DNA of 64,000 nt. It comes from Flavobacterium cheongpyeongense (GTDB taxonomy: Bacteria > Bacteroidota > Bacteroidia > Flavobacteriales > Flavobacteriaceae). Below the pieces are notes generated by a model, which saw nothing but the letters and a program-made list of their open reading frames with translations, did not search any database and was not told where the DNA came from. The position numbers were made by a program, and so were the translations under genes. Below are positions 1 to 8,431 of the stretch, piece by piece. The first letter of the stretch is position 1, and the number at the start of each line of letters is the position of its first letter. The stretch is taken from contig NZ_QJHK01000025.1 of the NCBI RefSeq assembly GCF_003202435.1, forward strand, positions 1 through 64,000. Reading direction: 5' to 3'.

Positions 1-82
1 TGTCCGAAAACAGATTTAGTCGAAAAATACTTATTTTTACCCATCGTTATTTGAATTTTGCAACTCTAAATTACGATGTTTT

Positions 83-510
83 TTAAGAAGCCATTAATTT
101 GGCTTCTTTTTTATCGGACAACAATGTATTGAAACCTAATTTTATAAATTCATTCGATTTTTGAATCATTGAAGACTTTTCGCTTCCATAATCATGAAAT
201 AAAATAATTGTTCCTTTTGAGTTTCTGGCTTTGATTAACCAACATTCAATTTCTTTATTACTTTTAAGTTTTACAGTGTGATATTGTTGAGGTGGGAATG
301 CGACGTTTTTTGGTTTGGGATTATTAACACCAAAAAATAAAGCTTTTACCTTTTCAAACGAAGATAGTTTTCAGGACTTTTAGTTTTTTCAGATTTGTTT
401 TCTGAAAAATGTGTGAATTTATAAGCGTGAAAAAAAGCAATACTATTCATTATTATAAAAATAACGAATAGTATTTTAAGAATTTTAGTTCCGTATTTAA
501 GTAATTTCAT
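83..510 (-). pseudogene. Frameshifted, truncated alpha/beta-hydrolase gene
   Basis: Read on the minus strand from ATG at 510, the frame starts with a hydrophobic anchor (MKLLKYGTKILKILFVIFII) and an AFHAYKFTHF-like stretch, then hits a stop after about 55 codons. One base of slippage in the A-run near 368-371 opens a second frame that continues with ALFFGVNNPKPKNV, a WLIKARNSKGTIILFHDYG segment (strand and oxyanion-hole HDYG region of membrane-anchored alpha/beta hydrolases) and GFNTLLSD. It then ends inside a terminator hairpin, before any nucleophile elbow or catalytic Asp/His. The gene is therefore both frameshifted and missing its catalytic half. The family assignment comes from the order of these motifs only. 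A sequencing error could explain the frameshift but not the missing 3' half. Confidence 0.6.
86..112 (+). terminator. Rho-independent terminator
   Basis: AGAAGCCA (86-93) pairs with TGGCTTCT (100-107) around a 6-nt loop and runs into a T-tract. It would end a plus-strand transcript entering from left of the window. Bases 1-85 hold only short open frames (one stops at 84-86), so a partial upstream gene cannot be assigned with confidence. Confidence 0.6.
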
Positions 511-566
511 TTAGAATATTATCTGAATTTTTGTATCTAAAATAATAATATTCTAAATCAAAAAGT

Positions 567-1151
567 TTAAATCAGCCCTTTTATTTTCGCATACTGCAAC
601 AACATAATTGTTTTGGCATCTGAAATCTCACCAGATTCAATCATCAAATAAGCTTCGTCAAAAGTATACTCAAGAACTTCAATGTGTTCTTGCTCAGCAT
701 CTAGTCCACCACCTTCGCTTACTTTTTTGCTCTCGTCATATTCGCCTGTAAACAAATATAAAATCTCTGTAACGGCTCCTGGTGACATATAAGTTTCCAT
801 CACTTTCTGTACTTTATCAAGTCGGTAGCCTGTTTCTTCTTCGGTTTCACGAATGATGGCCTGTTCAGGATTATCCTGATCTAAAAGACCTGCGCAAACT
901 TCGATCATCATTCCGGTTTTATTTCCGTTAAGGAAAGTGGGTAAACGAAATTGTCGTGTTAGAATGATTGTTTTTTTGTTTGAATTATAGAGTAAAATAG
1001 CAGCACCATTTCCACGATCATAAATTTCACGGATATGAGTTTGTGGTGCTTCATTTTCTTTTTGATAGCTGTAGGTTATTTTATTCAAAATATACCAATT
1101 GTCAGATAGTAACTTGGTTTCGTTTATTTTAATTTCGGGATTTTTTCTCAT
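567..1151 (-). CDS. nudK: NUDIX hydrolase, GDP-mannose pyrophosphatase NudK-like
   Basis: Predicted NUDIX pyrophosphohydrolase of 194 residues, close in layout to NudK/ADP-sugar pyrophosphatases that hydrolyse nucleotide-diphosphate sugars such as GDP-mannose. The NUDIX box lies around residues 88-110 with REXXEEXGY (RETEEETGY). The first conserved Glu of the GX5E part reads Asn (GLLDQDNPEQ). Downstream motifs YMSPGAVTE and a GGG loop (SEGGGLDAEQ) match NudK. Probably cytosolic and Mg2+-dependent. It lies downstream of purA on the same strand but is separated from it by a terminator hairpin, so readthrough or its own promoter would be needed. The substrate is inferred from resemblance. Confidence 0.85.
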   Translation of the reverse strand: MRKNPEIKINETKLLSDNWYILNKITYSYQKENEAPQTHIREIYDRGNGAAILLYNSNKKTIILTRQFRLPTFLNGNKTGMMIEVCAGLLDQDNPEQAIIRETEEETGYRLDKVQKVMETYMSPGAVTEILYLFTGEYDESKKVSEGGGLDAEQEHIEVLEYTFDEAYLMIESGEISDAKTIMLLQYAKIKGLI

Positions 1152-1170
1152 TGTGAAATAGTTTTGTAAA

Positions 1171-1198
1171 AAAAACGCCCTGATTATCAGAGCGTTTA
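1171..1198 (-). terminator. Terminator after purA
   Basis: AAACGCCCTGA / TCAGAGCGTTT (about 1173-1197) forms a stem with one mismatch. Read on the minus strand the stem is followed by a run of T residues, so it should end transcripts from purA before the NUDIX gene. Confidence 0.6.
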
Positions 1199-1204
1199 AA
1201 TGTG

Positions 1205-2476
1205 TTATTTGGTTATTGTTTGTTTTCTGTCTGGTCCAACAGATACAATCTTGATTGGTACTCCAACTTCTTTTTCAATAAACTCAATATATTCTTTTAG
1301 CTCAATTGGCAATTCGTTATAAGTTGTCAAGCCCGTTAAGTCAGCTTTCCACCCTTTAAATTCCTTATAAATCGGCGTTACATTTTCCGGTTCGATATTG
1401 TAAGGAAAGTGAGAAATGTTTTGTCCTTTATAATTGTATTCTGTACAAACTTTTAAAGTTTCGAATCCTGAAAGAACATCACCTTTCATCATCATTAACT
1501 GGGTAACTCCGTTTACCTGTACCGCATATTTTAACGCTACAAGATCTAGCCAGCCACAACGTCTTTGTCTTCCTGTAACAGATCCAAATTCATTTCCAAC
1601 TCTTGCCATTGTAGCACCAACTTCGTCAAAAAGTTCAGTTGGAAATGGTCCGCTACCAACACGTGTAACATAAGCTTTAAAAATTCCGTAAACTTCTTTG
1701 ATTTTGTTAGGAGCAATTCCTAAACCAGTACAAGCCCCGGCAGCAGTAGTATTTGATGAAGTTACGAAAGGATAAGTTCCGAAATCAACATCTAACAATG
1801 AACCCTGCGCTCCTTCGCATAAAATAGATTTACCTGCTTTTTGAGCCTGGTACATATATTCTTCACTGTCAATAAAGTCTAATTTTTTTAATTCTTCAAT
1901 AGCTTCAAAAAACTCTTTTTCAAGTTCAGCTAAATTATATTGAATAGCAACATCATAAAAAGCAATCATGGCTTCATGTTTGTCTGCTAATGCTCTGTAT
2001 CTTTCTTTAAAATCTTCTAATTCGATATCTCCAACACGCAATCCGTTTCTACCGGTTTTGTCCATATAAGTTGGTCCAATTCCTTTTAATGTAGAACCAA
2101 TTTTTGCTTTTCCTTTTGATGCTTCAGAAGCGGCGTCAAGCAAACGGTGTGTTGGTAAAATTAAATGTGCTTTTCTGGAGATAATTAATTTGCTTTTGAT
2201 ATCAAGGTTGAATTTCTCCAGACCTTCAATTTCTTTTTGAAAAACTACCGGATCGATCACAACTCCATTTCCGATGATGTTTACTGAATTTTTATGAAAA
2301 ATTCCGGAAGGAATGGTTCTTAGTACGTGTTTTATTCCGTCAAATTCTAATGTATGTCCTGCATTTGGTCCTCCCTGAAAACGTGCAATAATATCATAAT
2401 TTGAGGTAAGTACATCTACAATTTTTCCTTTACCTTCATCTCCCCATTGTAATCCTAGTAATAAATCTACGGTCAT
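1205..2476 (-). CDS. purA: Adenylosuccinate synthetase
   Basis: First committed step of AMP synthesis: IMP + aspartate + GTP gives adenylosuccinate + GDP + Pi, in the cytosol. The N-terminus carries the family signature GLQWGDEGKGKIVD (P-loop with the catalytic Asp), followed by GGPNAGHT (catalytic His) and STLKGIGPTYMDK. TGRQRRCGWLD and a C-terminal guanine-binding VSVGPDRKQ are present. At 423 residues it is full length. It follows the fur-like gene by about 100 bp and ends at a hairpin terminator, so it probably belongs to the spoT-fur-purA transcription unit. An imperfect inverted repeat (GACAA-N6-TTGTC) lies in the short gap upstream of its start. Confidence 0.98.
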   Translation of the reverse strand: MTVDLLLGLQWGDEGKGKIVDVLTSNYDIIARFQGGPNAGHTLEFDGIKHVLRTIPSGIFHKNSVNIIGNGVVIDPVVFQKEIEGLEKFNLDIKSKLIISRKAHLILPTHRLLDAASEASKGKAKIGSTLKGIGPTYMDKTGRNGLRVGDIELEDFKERYRALADKHEAMIAFYDVAIQYNLAELEKEFFEAIEELKKLDFIDSEEYMYQAQKAGKSILCEGAQGSLLDVDFGTYPFVTSSNTTAAGACTGLGIAPNKIKEVYGIFKAYVTRVGSGPFPTELFDEVGATMARVGNEFGSVTGRQRRCGWLDLVALKYAVQVNGVTQLMMMKGDVLSGFETLKVCTEYNYKGQNISHFPYNIEPENVTPIYKEFKGWKADLTGLTTYNELPIELKEYIEFIEKEVGVPIKIVSVGPDRKQTITK

Positions 2477-2573
2477 TCTGTTTTAATTTGCGTTGAGACA
2501 ATTTAAGTTGTCCTACTGATTAATGTAGTTAATTTTCTTTTTTTTATTTTTTGAATAATGCCCTTTCCGGGAA

Positions 2574-3065
2574 TTATTGATTTTGTTTTTTGTTTCCGTA
2601 GAAATAAAGTGAATGATTCGTAATTTCGATATCAAATATTTCTTCGATTGTTTTTTTGATTGTTTGAATTCTTGGATCACAAAATTCAATAACTTCTCCG
2701 GAATCAGTCATGATAATATGGTCATGCTGTTTGTCAAAATATGATTTTTCGTAGTAAGCCTGATTTTGCCCAAATTGATGTTTTCTAACCAATGCGCAGT
2801 CTAACAATAACTCGATCGTGTTGTATAAAGTAGCCCTGCTCACACGATAGTTTTTGTTTTTCATTTTGATATAAAGGTTTTCTATGTCAAAATGTTCTTC
2901 GCTGTCGTAAATTTCCTGAAGTATGGCATAACGCTCAGGAGTTTTGCGATGCCCTTTTTGTTCAAGATACATTGTAAAAACATTTTTTACAATTTCTTGA
3001 TTCTTAGTGTTGTCAGTTGAAATGAGTGTCATATCCTGCAAAGATAATTTTTTATTTTTAATCAA
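2574..3065 (-). CDS. Fur-family transcriptional regulator
   Basis: A 163-residue Fur superfamily protein: winged helix (about 25-100, with HRKTPERYAIL and the recognition segment VSRATLYNTIELL) then a dimerisation/metal domain (HDHIIMTDSGEVIEF). The usual structural-zinc CxxC motifs are absent: the place where most Fur proteins have CxxCG reads MTDSG. The only cysteines are in LLDCALV and EFCDP. The metal sensed (Fe, Zn or peroxide-type) cannot be told from this. The gene lies between the spoT-like gene (55 bp upstream) and purA on the same strand. Met12 is a possible alternative start, because residues 1-11 are not part of the domain. Confidence 0.88.
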   Translation of the reverse strand: MIKNKKLSLQDMTLISTDNTKNQEIVKNVFTMYLEQKGHRKTPERYAILQEIYDSEEHFDIENLYIKMKNKNYRVSRATLYNTIELLLDCALVRKHQFGQNQAYYEKSYFDKQHDHIIMTDSGEVIEFCDPRIQTIKKTIEEIFDIEITNHSLYFYGNKKQNQ

Positions 3066-3120
3066 TAAAAGTTTCGGGTTTAAAGTTTAGTTACAAAACC
3101 CTTAGAGATAGGTTAAAAAG

Positions 3121-5355
3121 TTAGGTTCTGTATTCTCTTGTTACTTTGTCCACGCCATCAATTTTCTTAATTGCGCTGATCATTTTTTTCAAAATGGTAT
3201 TGTTTTTTACAATTACGGCAATTTGCCCATGAAAAATTCCGGCATCTGTACTCAAGGAAATACTTTGAATATTGACGCTCATATTGTTCGAAATTACTTT
3301 TGTAAGCTGATTTGTAAGTCCTAAAACATCCATCCCGGTAATGTTGATAATCGCTTTAAACTCTTCCTGTGAAGAATCGATCCATTTGGCACTCATGATA
3401 CGGTAAGCGTAGTTCGACTGCATCCCTATGGCATTCGGGCAATCTTTTTTATGCACTTTTATTCCTTCGTTTATGGTTACAAATCCAAAAACGTCATCTC
3501 CCGGAATTGGGTTACAGCATTGCGAAAGTTTATAATCGAGTTTATCATGCTCAGTCCCAAAAACCAGCATGTCATAATTACTGCTAATGACAGGCTTGTG
3601 AATATCCTCGGCAGCGGTATCCTTTGTTCTTTTAATTTTATTTTTGAAGAAATTGATAAAAGTATTGCTCTTTTGTGCCGCATAATCTTTTAATTGTTGA
3701 TTTTCGATAGCGCCGATTCCAACACGATAAAATAAATCTAAACTTGTTTTTAGTTTAAAAAAATTGACTAATTCGTTTGTAACCTGTTCATTGAGCGTAA
3801 CTTTTAAATGTCTTAATTTTCTGGTAAGTAATTCTTTTCCTTCTTCGGCAATTTTTTTGGTGTTCTCGTTAAGAACATTTTTGATCTTATTTTTAGCTCT
3901 TGAAGTTGTTACATAATCAAGCCAGTTTACGGTTGGTTTTTGATTGGCGGAGGTAATAACTTCGATTTGGTCACCGCTTTTGAGTTCGTGATTTAACGGA
4001 ACCAAACGTCCATTGACGCGTGTTCCTCTGGTTTTTATTCCAATTTCTGAGTGAATACTAAAAGCAAAATCCAATGAAGTAGCACCTTTTGGCAATGATT
4101 TGATTTCACCTTTTGGTGTAAAAACGAAGATTTCTTTTGAATATAAATTCATTTTAAAATCTTCCACAAAATCAACTGCATTGGTTTCCTGATTTTCTAA
4201 TGCTTCGCGCAAAAGGTTGAGCCATACATCCAGACCGCTTTCTTCTGAAGCGCCATTTTTGTATTTGTAATGTGCAGCATAACCTTTTTCGGCAATTTCA
4301 TCCATACGCTCGCTTCGAACCTGAACTTCGACCCAACGCCCTTTTGGTCCCATAACGGTAATGTGTAGCGCTTCATAACCAGTTGATTTTGGAGATGAAA
4401 TCCAATCGCGCAAACGGCTGGGACTAGGCCTGTAGTGATCTGTGACGATGGAGTATATTTTCCAGGCAATAAATTTTTCTTCGTGTGAATCACCTTTATA
4501 AACAATCCGAAGAGCAAATTTGTCGTAAACTTCATCAAAACTTACATTTTGGACACGCATTTTTCGGCGAATCGAATAAATTGATTTTGGTCTTCCTTTT
4601 ATGATGTAATCAATATTTTCGGCATCTAAGGATTTTTTTAATACATCCGAAATGTCTTTAATGTAGGCATCCTGTTCTTCTTTGGTCTCTCTTATTTTAC
4701 TTACGATATCTTCGTAGATAGCCGGTTCAGTATATTTTAAGCCTAAATCTTCTAATTTGGTTTTGATGTTATAAAGTCCCAAACGATGTGCAAGGGGAGC
4801 ATAGATATATAAGGTTTCAGATGCAATTTTGGTCTGTTTATGCTCTACCATCGAGTCCATGGTCTGCATATTGTGAAGTCTGTCTGCCAGTTTAATTAAG
4901 ATAACACGGACATCATCGTTCAGGGTCAGGATCATTTTTCGAAAATTCTCTGCCTGCATAGAAGCATTCAGATCCTTTTGAACCATTGAAATTTTAGTCA
5001 ATCCTTCTACTAGTTGTGCTACTTTAGGATTAAAAATACGTTCAATATCTTCAACAGTAATAGGGGTGTCTTCTACAACATCGTGCAATAGAGCTGCAGC
5101 AATAGAAGTGGCTCCCAGACCAATTTCTGAGGCTACAATTTTTGCAACTGCAATAGGATGAAAGATATACGCTTCCCCGGATTTGCGTCTTTGCTCTTTA
5201 TGGGCATCAACAGCTACATCAAAAGCTTTACGGATTAATTTTTTATCAGTGGGTGTTAAAGTTTGATAACTTATTCGGAGTAATTCTTTGTACTCTTGTG
5301 CAATTGCTTTGTTTTCTTTTTCTATATCTATTTCTGTCATAACGGCATGGTTCAA
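3121..5355 (-). CDS. spoT: Bifunctional (p)ppGpp synthetase/hydrolase (RelA/SpoT homologue)
   Basis: Full-length RSH enzyme of 744 residues controlling the stringent response. The HD hydrolase domain has an intact HDVVED motif (residues 91-96) and an upstream FHPIAVA His, so hydrolysis should be active. The synthetase domain follows with GRPKSIYSIRRKM, FALRIV and EVQVRS motifs. Then come a TGS domain (VFTPKGEIKSLPKGATSLDF), a conserved-cysteine module (QCCNPIPGDDV and HKKDCPN) and a C-terminal ACT domain ending at the stop. Bacteroidota usually carry one long RSH with both activities, which fits this gene. It is first in the row spoT-fur-purA. ATG codons at residues 1 and 6 are both possible starts. 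Confidence 0.96.
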   Translation of the reverse strand: MNHAVMTEIDIEKENKAIAQEYKELLRISYQTLTPTDKKLIRKAFDVAVDAHKEQRRKSGEAYIFHPIAVAKIVASEIGLGATSIAAALLHDVVEDTPITVEDIERIFNPKVAQLVEGLTKISMVQKDLNASMQAENFRKMILTLNDDVRVILIKLADRLHNMQTMDSMVEHKQTKIASETLYIYAPLAHRLGLYNIKTKLEDLGLKYTEPAIYEDIVSKIRETKEEQDAYIKDISDVLKKSLDAENIDYIIKGRPKSIYSIRRKMRVQNVSFDEVYDKFALRIVYKGDSHEEKFIAWKIYSIVTDHYRPSPSRLRDWISSPKSTGYEALHITVMGPKGRWVEVQVRSERMDEIAEKGYAAHYKYKNGASEESGLDVWLNLLREALENQETNAVDFVEDFKMNLYSKEIFVFTPKGEIKSLPKGATSLDFAFSIHSEIGIKTRGTRVNGRLVPLNHELKSGDQIEVITSANQKPTVNWLDYVTTSRAKNKIKNVLNENTKKIAEEGKELLTRKLRHLKVTLNEQVTNELVNFFKLKTSLDLFYRVGIGAIENQQLKDYAAQKSNTFINFFKNKIKRTKDTAAEDIHKPVISSNYDMLVFGTEHDKLDYKLSQCCNPIPGDDVFGFVTINEGIKVHKKDCPNAIGMQSNYAYRIMSAKWIDSSQEEFKAIINITGMDVLGLTNQLTKVISNNMSVNIQSISLSTDAGIFHGQIAVIVKNNTILKKMISAIKKIDGVDKVTREYRT

Positions 5356-5359
5356 GTCC

Positions 5360-5390
5360 TAAAAATAAGGATTTGTTTGAATATACACAA
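5360..5390 (-). promoter_or_regulatory. Candidate promoter of the spoT-fur-purA unit
   Basis: On the minus strand TTG (complement of 5388-5390) is followed after 20 nt by TATTTTTA (complement of 5360-5367), one mismatch from the Bacteroidota -7 consensus TANNTTTG. It lies just upstream of the spoT-like start at 5355, which leaves almost no leader for Met1 and slightly favours Met6. Confidence 0.3.
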
Positions 5391-5399
5391 GGAATGGAG

Positions 5400-5652
5400 T
5401 GTTGATTTTAGATCTTGGATTTTAGATTTTTTAGCTTGTCGAATCGAGTAAAGTCGAGATTGTTTTGTGTTTCAAAAGGACTTCGACTCCGCTCAGTCTG
5501 ACAATATAAAAGTTGTCTTTTGTTAGAAAAATAAGTAAAAAAATATTTTAAAAAGGAGAAAGTAAAGTCGCAGACTTCTAATTTTCAATCTAAAATCTAA
5601 AATCTAAAATCTAAAATCTAAAATCTAAAATCTAAAATCTAAAATCTAAAAT
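5400..5652. repeat. Repeat-rich gap between RNA methyltransferase and spoT-like gene
   Basis: About 250 bp with no gene. It contains GATTTTAGA-type sequence at 5405-5430, a copy of a dispersed element (GGACTTCGACTCCGCTCAG, from 5478) with a degenerate opposite-strand arm around 5437-5460, and the start of the TAAAATC heptamer array. The left GATTTTAGA copies are inverse complements of the right array, so the single strand could fold into one long stem. Confidence 0.7.
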
Positions 5653-5655
5653 CTA
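5591..5655. repeat. Tandem heptamer array TAAAATC, nine copies
   Basis: Nine consecutive perfect TAAAATC units run from 5591 to 5653, followed by a degenerate copy. The array reaches into the 3' end of the minus-strand RNA methyltransferase gene and supplies its stop codon (CTA on plus at 5653-5655). A 7-nt unit is typical of slippage-prone repeats in Flavobacterium. Confidence 0.9.
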
Positions 5656-6441
5656 AAACCCTCTTTGTCTTTTAGCTTCAAAAATCAAAATAGCGGCAGC
5701 CACGGAAACATTCATACTGTCAATTTCGCCCTGCATCGGAATAATGATGTTTTGTGTAGCGGCATCACGCCATTCCTGGGTTAATCCGGTGGCTTCTGTT
5801 CCTACCACCAAAGCAGTTGGAATGGTAAAGTTTTGTGTATGGTAGGAGGTTGAATTTTGTAATGTAGCGCAATAAAAATTAATTTTTTTATCTTTCAGAA
5901 AAGCAATAATTTCTGCCGTAGTTCCGGTTGCAATTTGATTGGTAAATAAACAGCCAACGCTCGAACGTACGATATTCGGATTGTATAGATCACTTTTTGG
6001 GTTTGCTATCAGAACAGCATCCAGGTTGGCTGCGTCGGCAGTTCGTAAAAGTGCGCCGATATTTCCCGGTTTTTCAGGTGCTTCAGCTACCAGAATCAAT
6101 GGGTTTTCAGATAATTTTAAATCAGATAATTGTAGTGATTTAGTTTTAGCTACAGCCAAAATTCCTTCTGTAGTATCGCGATATGCCAGTTTTTGATACA
6201 CCTCTTTATTGATTTCTATCATTTGAAGAGGCGAATTTACCAATTTATTGATTTCATTTTCTGAAACAAGTTCTGGTAAAAATAAAACAGATTCTATTTC
6301 ATAACCGCCTTTTACAGCCAATGAAATTTCACGTAATCCTTCAATCAAAAAGGTTCCGGTTTGCTTACGGGCTTTTGATTTTTCCTGCAATAAAACAAGC
6401 GATTTTATAAACGGATTTTGGATTGATGTGATTTGTTTCAT
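5653..6441 (-). CDS. SpoU/TrmH-family RNA 2'-O-methyltransferase
   Basis: A 262-residue SPOUT methyltransferase that would transfer a methyl group from SAM to a ribose 2'-OH in rRNA or tRNA. An N-terminal substrate-binding part (about 1-100, with the FLIEGLREI segment) precedes the SpoU domain. Motif 1 is EKPGNIGALLRTADA (Asn and catalytic Arg), motif 2 is ALVVGTEATGL and motif 3 is IPMQGEIDSMNVSVAAAI, which forms the trefoil knot with SAM. It resembles RlmB/TrmH-like proteins, but the exact RNA target cannot be deduced. The stop codon lies in the TAAAATC repeat, so repeat length could alter the end only trivially. Confidence 0.9.
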   Translation of the reverse strand: MKQITSIQNPFIKSLVLLQEKSKARKQTGTFLIEGLREISLAVKGGYEIESVLFLPELVSENEINKLVNSPLQMIEINKEVYQKLAYRDTTEGILAVAKTKSLQLSDLKLSENPLILVAEAPEKPGNIGALLRTADAANLDAVLIANPKSDLYNPNIVRSSVGCLFTNQIATGTTAEIIAFLKDKKINFYCATLQNSTSYHTQNFTIPTALVVGTEATGLTQEWRDAATQNIIIPMQGEIDSMNVSVAAAILIFEAKRQRGF

Positions 6442-6454
6442 TGTTTGAGCAACT

Positions 6455-6500
6455 GAGTTTCTGAGGTGCTAAGGTACTGAGATTTTTATAAAGTTATAAA
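6455..6500. repeat. Degenerate CTGAG-type dispersed repeat
   Basis: The gap between the methyltransferase and the next minus-strand gene holds quasi-repetitive words (ACTGAGTTTCTGAG, GCTAAGGTACTGAG) of a kind often scattered between Flavobacterium genes. No function is visible. Confidence 0.35.
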
Positions 6501-6520
6501 GATTTAAAAAGAATGATTTT

Positions 6521-7021
6521 TTATACTTTTCTTAATTTTTTGAAATTAAATATAGTTTTTGCAATCACAAGGATCAAAATGATAACTAAGGAAATCTGAA
6601 TTCCTACACAGGTGTAGTAAATGTTTTTCACACCATTATCCTCATGTATTTGTAGATTGGCGGATAATGGCGGGTAAATTGTCCATCCTGCTTCAACAAT
6701 AAGTAATTTTGTAACCGAAATTAAGTATGACATTACTATAATCATCAATGTGTTTGAAAATAGAAATATTACATTAATTATAGTGTTTTTTAATCTTGAA
6801 GTTAGTGCTCGTATTGAATAAACAATAAACAAAACGAGTGCGGTAGTTAAAAAAAGAATATTAACAGATCCGATAACAAAATAAGTATCATATCGTGGAA
6901 TATTTACATCAATTGTAGAAGTGAAATCAGAGAAATTAAAAGGTAAAAAAGGATGCCAGATCACATAACTAATTACCAATAATAGGATTATCCAAAGTAT
7001 TTCTTTTTTTAATATTTTCAT
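6521..7021 (-). CDS. Hypothetical membrane protein
   Basis: A 166-residue protein of unknown family. Four hydrophobic stretches are visible: LWIILLLVISYVIWHPFL near the N-terminus, VNILFLTTALVLFIVYSI, IINVIFLFSNTLMIIVMSYL and QISLVIILILVIAKTIF near the C-terminus, with a basic C-terminal tail. It lies 45 bp downstream of the DUF58 gene on the same strand, so it may be the last gene of the MoxR cluster, but no domain ties it to that system. A dispersed TTTACATCTCACATTTTACA-type sequence occupies the gap between the two genes. No function is proposed. Confidence 0.6.
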   Translation of the reverse strand: MKILKKEILWIILLLVISYVIWHPFLPFNFSDFTSTIDVNIPRYDTYFVIGSVNILFLTTALVLFIVYSIRALTSRLKNTIINVIFLFSNTLMIIVMSYLISVTKLLIVEAGWTIYPPLSANLQIHEDNGVKNIYYTCVGIQISLVIILILVIAKTIFNFKKLRKV

Positions 7022-7066
7022 GTCATTTTACATCTCACATTTTACAACCTTCATTTCACAATTTCG

Positions 7067-8398
7067 CTACAAAATCCCCCTCGACTTAATTTCCAAATAC
7101 TTATTTATCGCATCCAAAGTCAGATTCTCTGGTTGTGTTAAAACCGAATGAATTCCGTATTTCTTCAGTTCATTCGCAATTAAACGTTTTTCGAACATAA
7201 ATTTTTCGGCAATTACTTTGTCGTAAACTTCCTGAATCGTGTCGGTTTTTTTGTTGATGATTTCGTTCAGTTCTGTGTTACTGAAGAAAACGACAACCAA
7301 TAAATGGCTTTTCGCAATTCCTTTTAAATATGGTAATTGACGGTTTAAGCCATCCATCGTTTCAAAATTGGTATATAGGATTATTAAACTTCGCTGGTTA
7401 ATATTTTTCTTGACATCAACATATAAACGGCTGTAATCACTTTCAAAAAAATCGGTTTTGATATTGTATAAAGTTTCGAGGATTTTTTGCATTTGCGAAC
7501 CTCTTTTTTCGGCAAAAACCCTGTTTTCAACCTTTTTAGAAAAAGCAAAAATTCCGGCTTTATCTTGCTTCTTTAAAATTACATTCGCCAAAACCAGCGT
7601 AGAATTAATAGCATAATCCAGTAAACTCAAACCGTTAAAAGGCATTTGCATGACACGCCCTTTGTCAATTGCAAGATAAACCGACTGCGATTTTTCATCC
7701 TGAAACTGATTGACCATCAATGAATTCTTCTTAGCAGTAGCTTTCCAGTTTAAAGTTCGAAGATCGTCTCCCTGAACGTATTCTTTGATTTGTTCAAATT
7801 CCATTGTATGCCCAATTCGGCGGATTTTTTTGATTCCGTATTGAAACAGATTATTTGAGAAAGCCAGTAAATCATATTTCCTTAACTGGATATAAGACGG
7901 ATAAGTGGGTACCATCTTATCTTTATCGAAAGTAAAACGTCTTGAAATCAATTTTAAAGGCGAAGAAACGTAAATATTTAAATTTCCAAAGTAATATTCT
8001 CCACGTTCTGTTGGCCGTAAATCATATGTGGTTTTATCTTCGGCAGAAGCCTTAATTGTTTTTATGATTTTAAAATCACGAACCTGAAACTGAAATGGAA
8101 TTTCATCAATTATTTTGACCGAAACAGGAAAAGTGTAATGATTTTTAATTGAAATTTTTAAGGGATTCAAATCGCCATTAGAAAGTTTTTCAGGCATTTC
8201 TCTCGAAGCTTCAATTCCGGTTCTGGCTGTATATAAAATCAAAATATCGAGTGCCATAAAAGTAATTAGTACCAAAATAACAAACCAGGCTCCGTTGTAT
8301 AAAATCGAAAAAAAGAAAGCATAAACAAACAATCCGATGATGCCCAAAAGCACATAGAAAAAGAAGTTATTGAGATAAAGGCTTTTTATAAATTTCAC
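7067..8398 (-). CDS. DUF58 domain protein (MoxR-associated, VWA-like)
   Basis: A 443-residue inner-membrane protein. Two N-terminal transmembrane helices (about residues 8-30 and 33-55) are followed by an extended beta region and the DUF58 core, with the hallmark EYVQGDDLRTLNWKATAKK around residues 205-225. A von Willebrand A-like fold follows (VYLAIDKGR, ILYTNFETM). DUF58 proteins are encoded next to MoxR AAA+ ATPases and are thought to be their client or scaffold in assembling extracytoplasmic or surface complexes. Here the MoxR gene is directly upstream, across a palindromic repeat. The precise role in this organism is unknown. Confidence 0.88.
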   Translation of the reverse strand: MKFIKSLYLNNFFFYVLLGIIGLFVYAFFFSILYNGAWFVILVLITFMALDILILYTARTGIEASREMPEKLSNGDLNPLKISIKNHYTFPVSVKIIDEIPFQFQVRDFKIIKTIKASAEDKTTYDLRPTERGEYYFGNLNIYVSSPLKLISRRFTFDKDKMVPTYPSYIQLRKYDLLAFSNNLFQYGIKKIRRIGHTMEFEQIKEYVQGDDLRTLNWKATAKKNSLMVNQFQDEKSQSVYLAIDKGRVMQMPFNGLSLLDYAINSTLVLANVILKKQDKAGIFAFSKKVENRVFAEKRGSQMQKILETLYNIKTDFFESDYSRLYVDVKKNINQRSLIILYTNFETMDGLNRQLPYLKGIAKSHLLVVVFFSNTELNEIINKKTDTIQEVYDKVIAEKFMFEKRLIANELKKYGIHSVLTQPENLTLDAINKYLEIKSRGIL

Positions 8399-8431
8399 GT
8401 TTTTATAATTTCAGTTTTTATTTCTTGATTT

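Noticed and set aside
1..86. 3' end of a plus-strand gene at the left edge
   Set aside because: Two frames are open at the edge (stops at 52-54 and 84-86) and neither gives a recognisable C-terminus. Only the terminator that follows is reported.
4197..4538. 113-codon alternative frame within the spoT-like gene
   Set aside because: It is a shadow of the conserved synthetase domain in another frame, with no start context or domain.
5591..5655. Possible CRISPR-like array
   Set aside because: The units are 7 bp, perfectly contiguous and without spacers, so this is a simple tandem repeat. No cas genes were seen.
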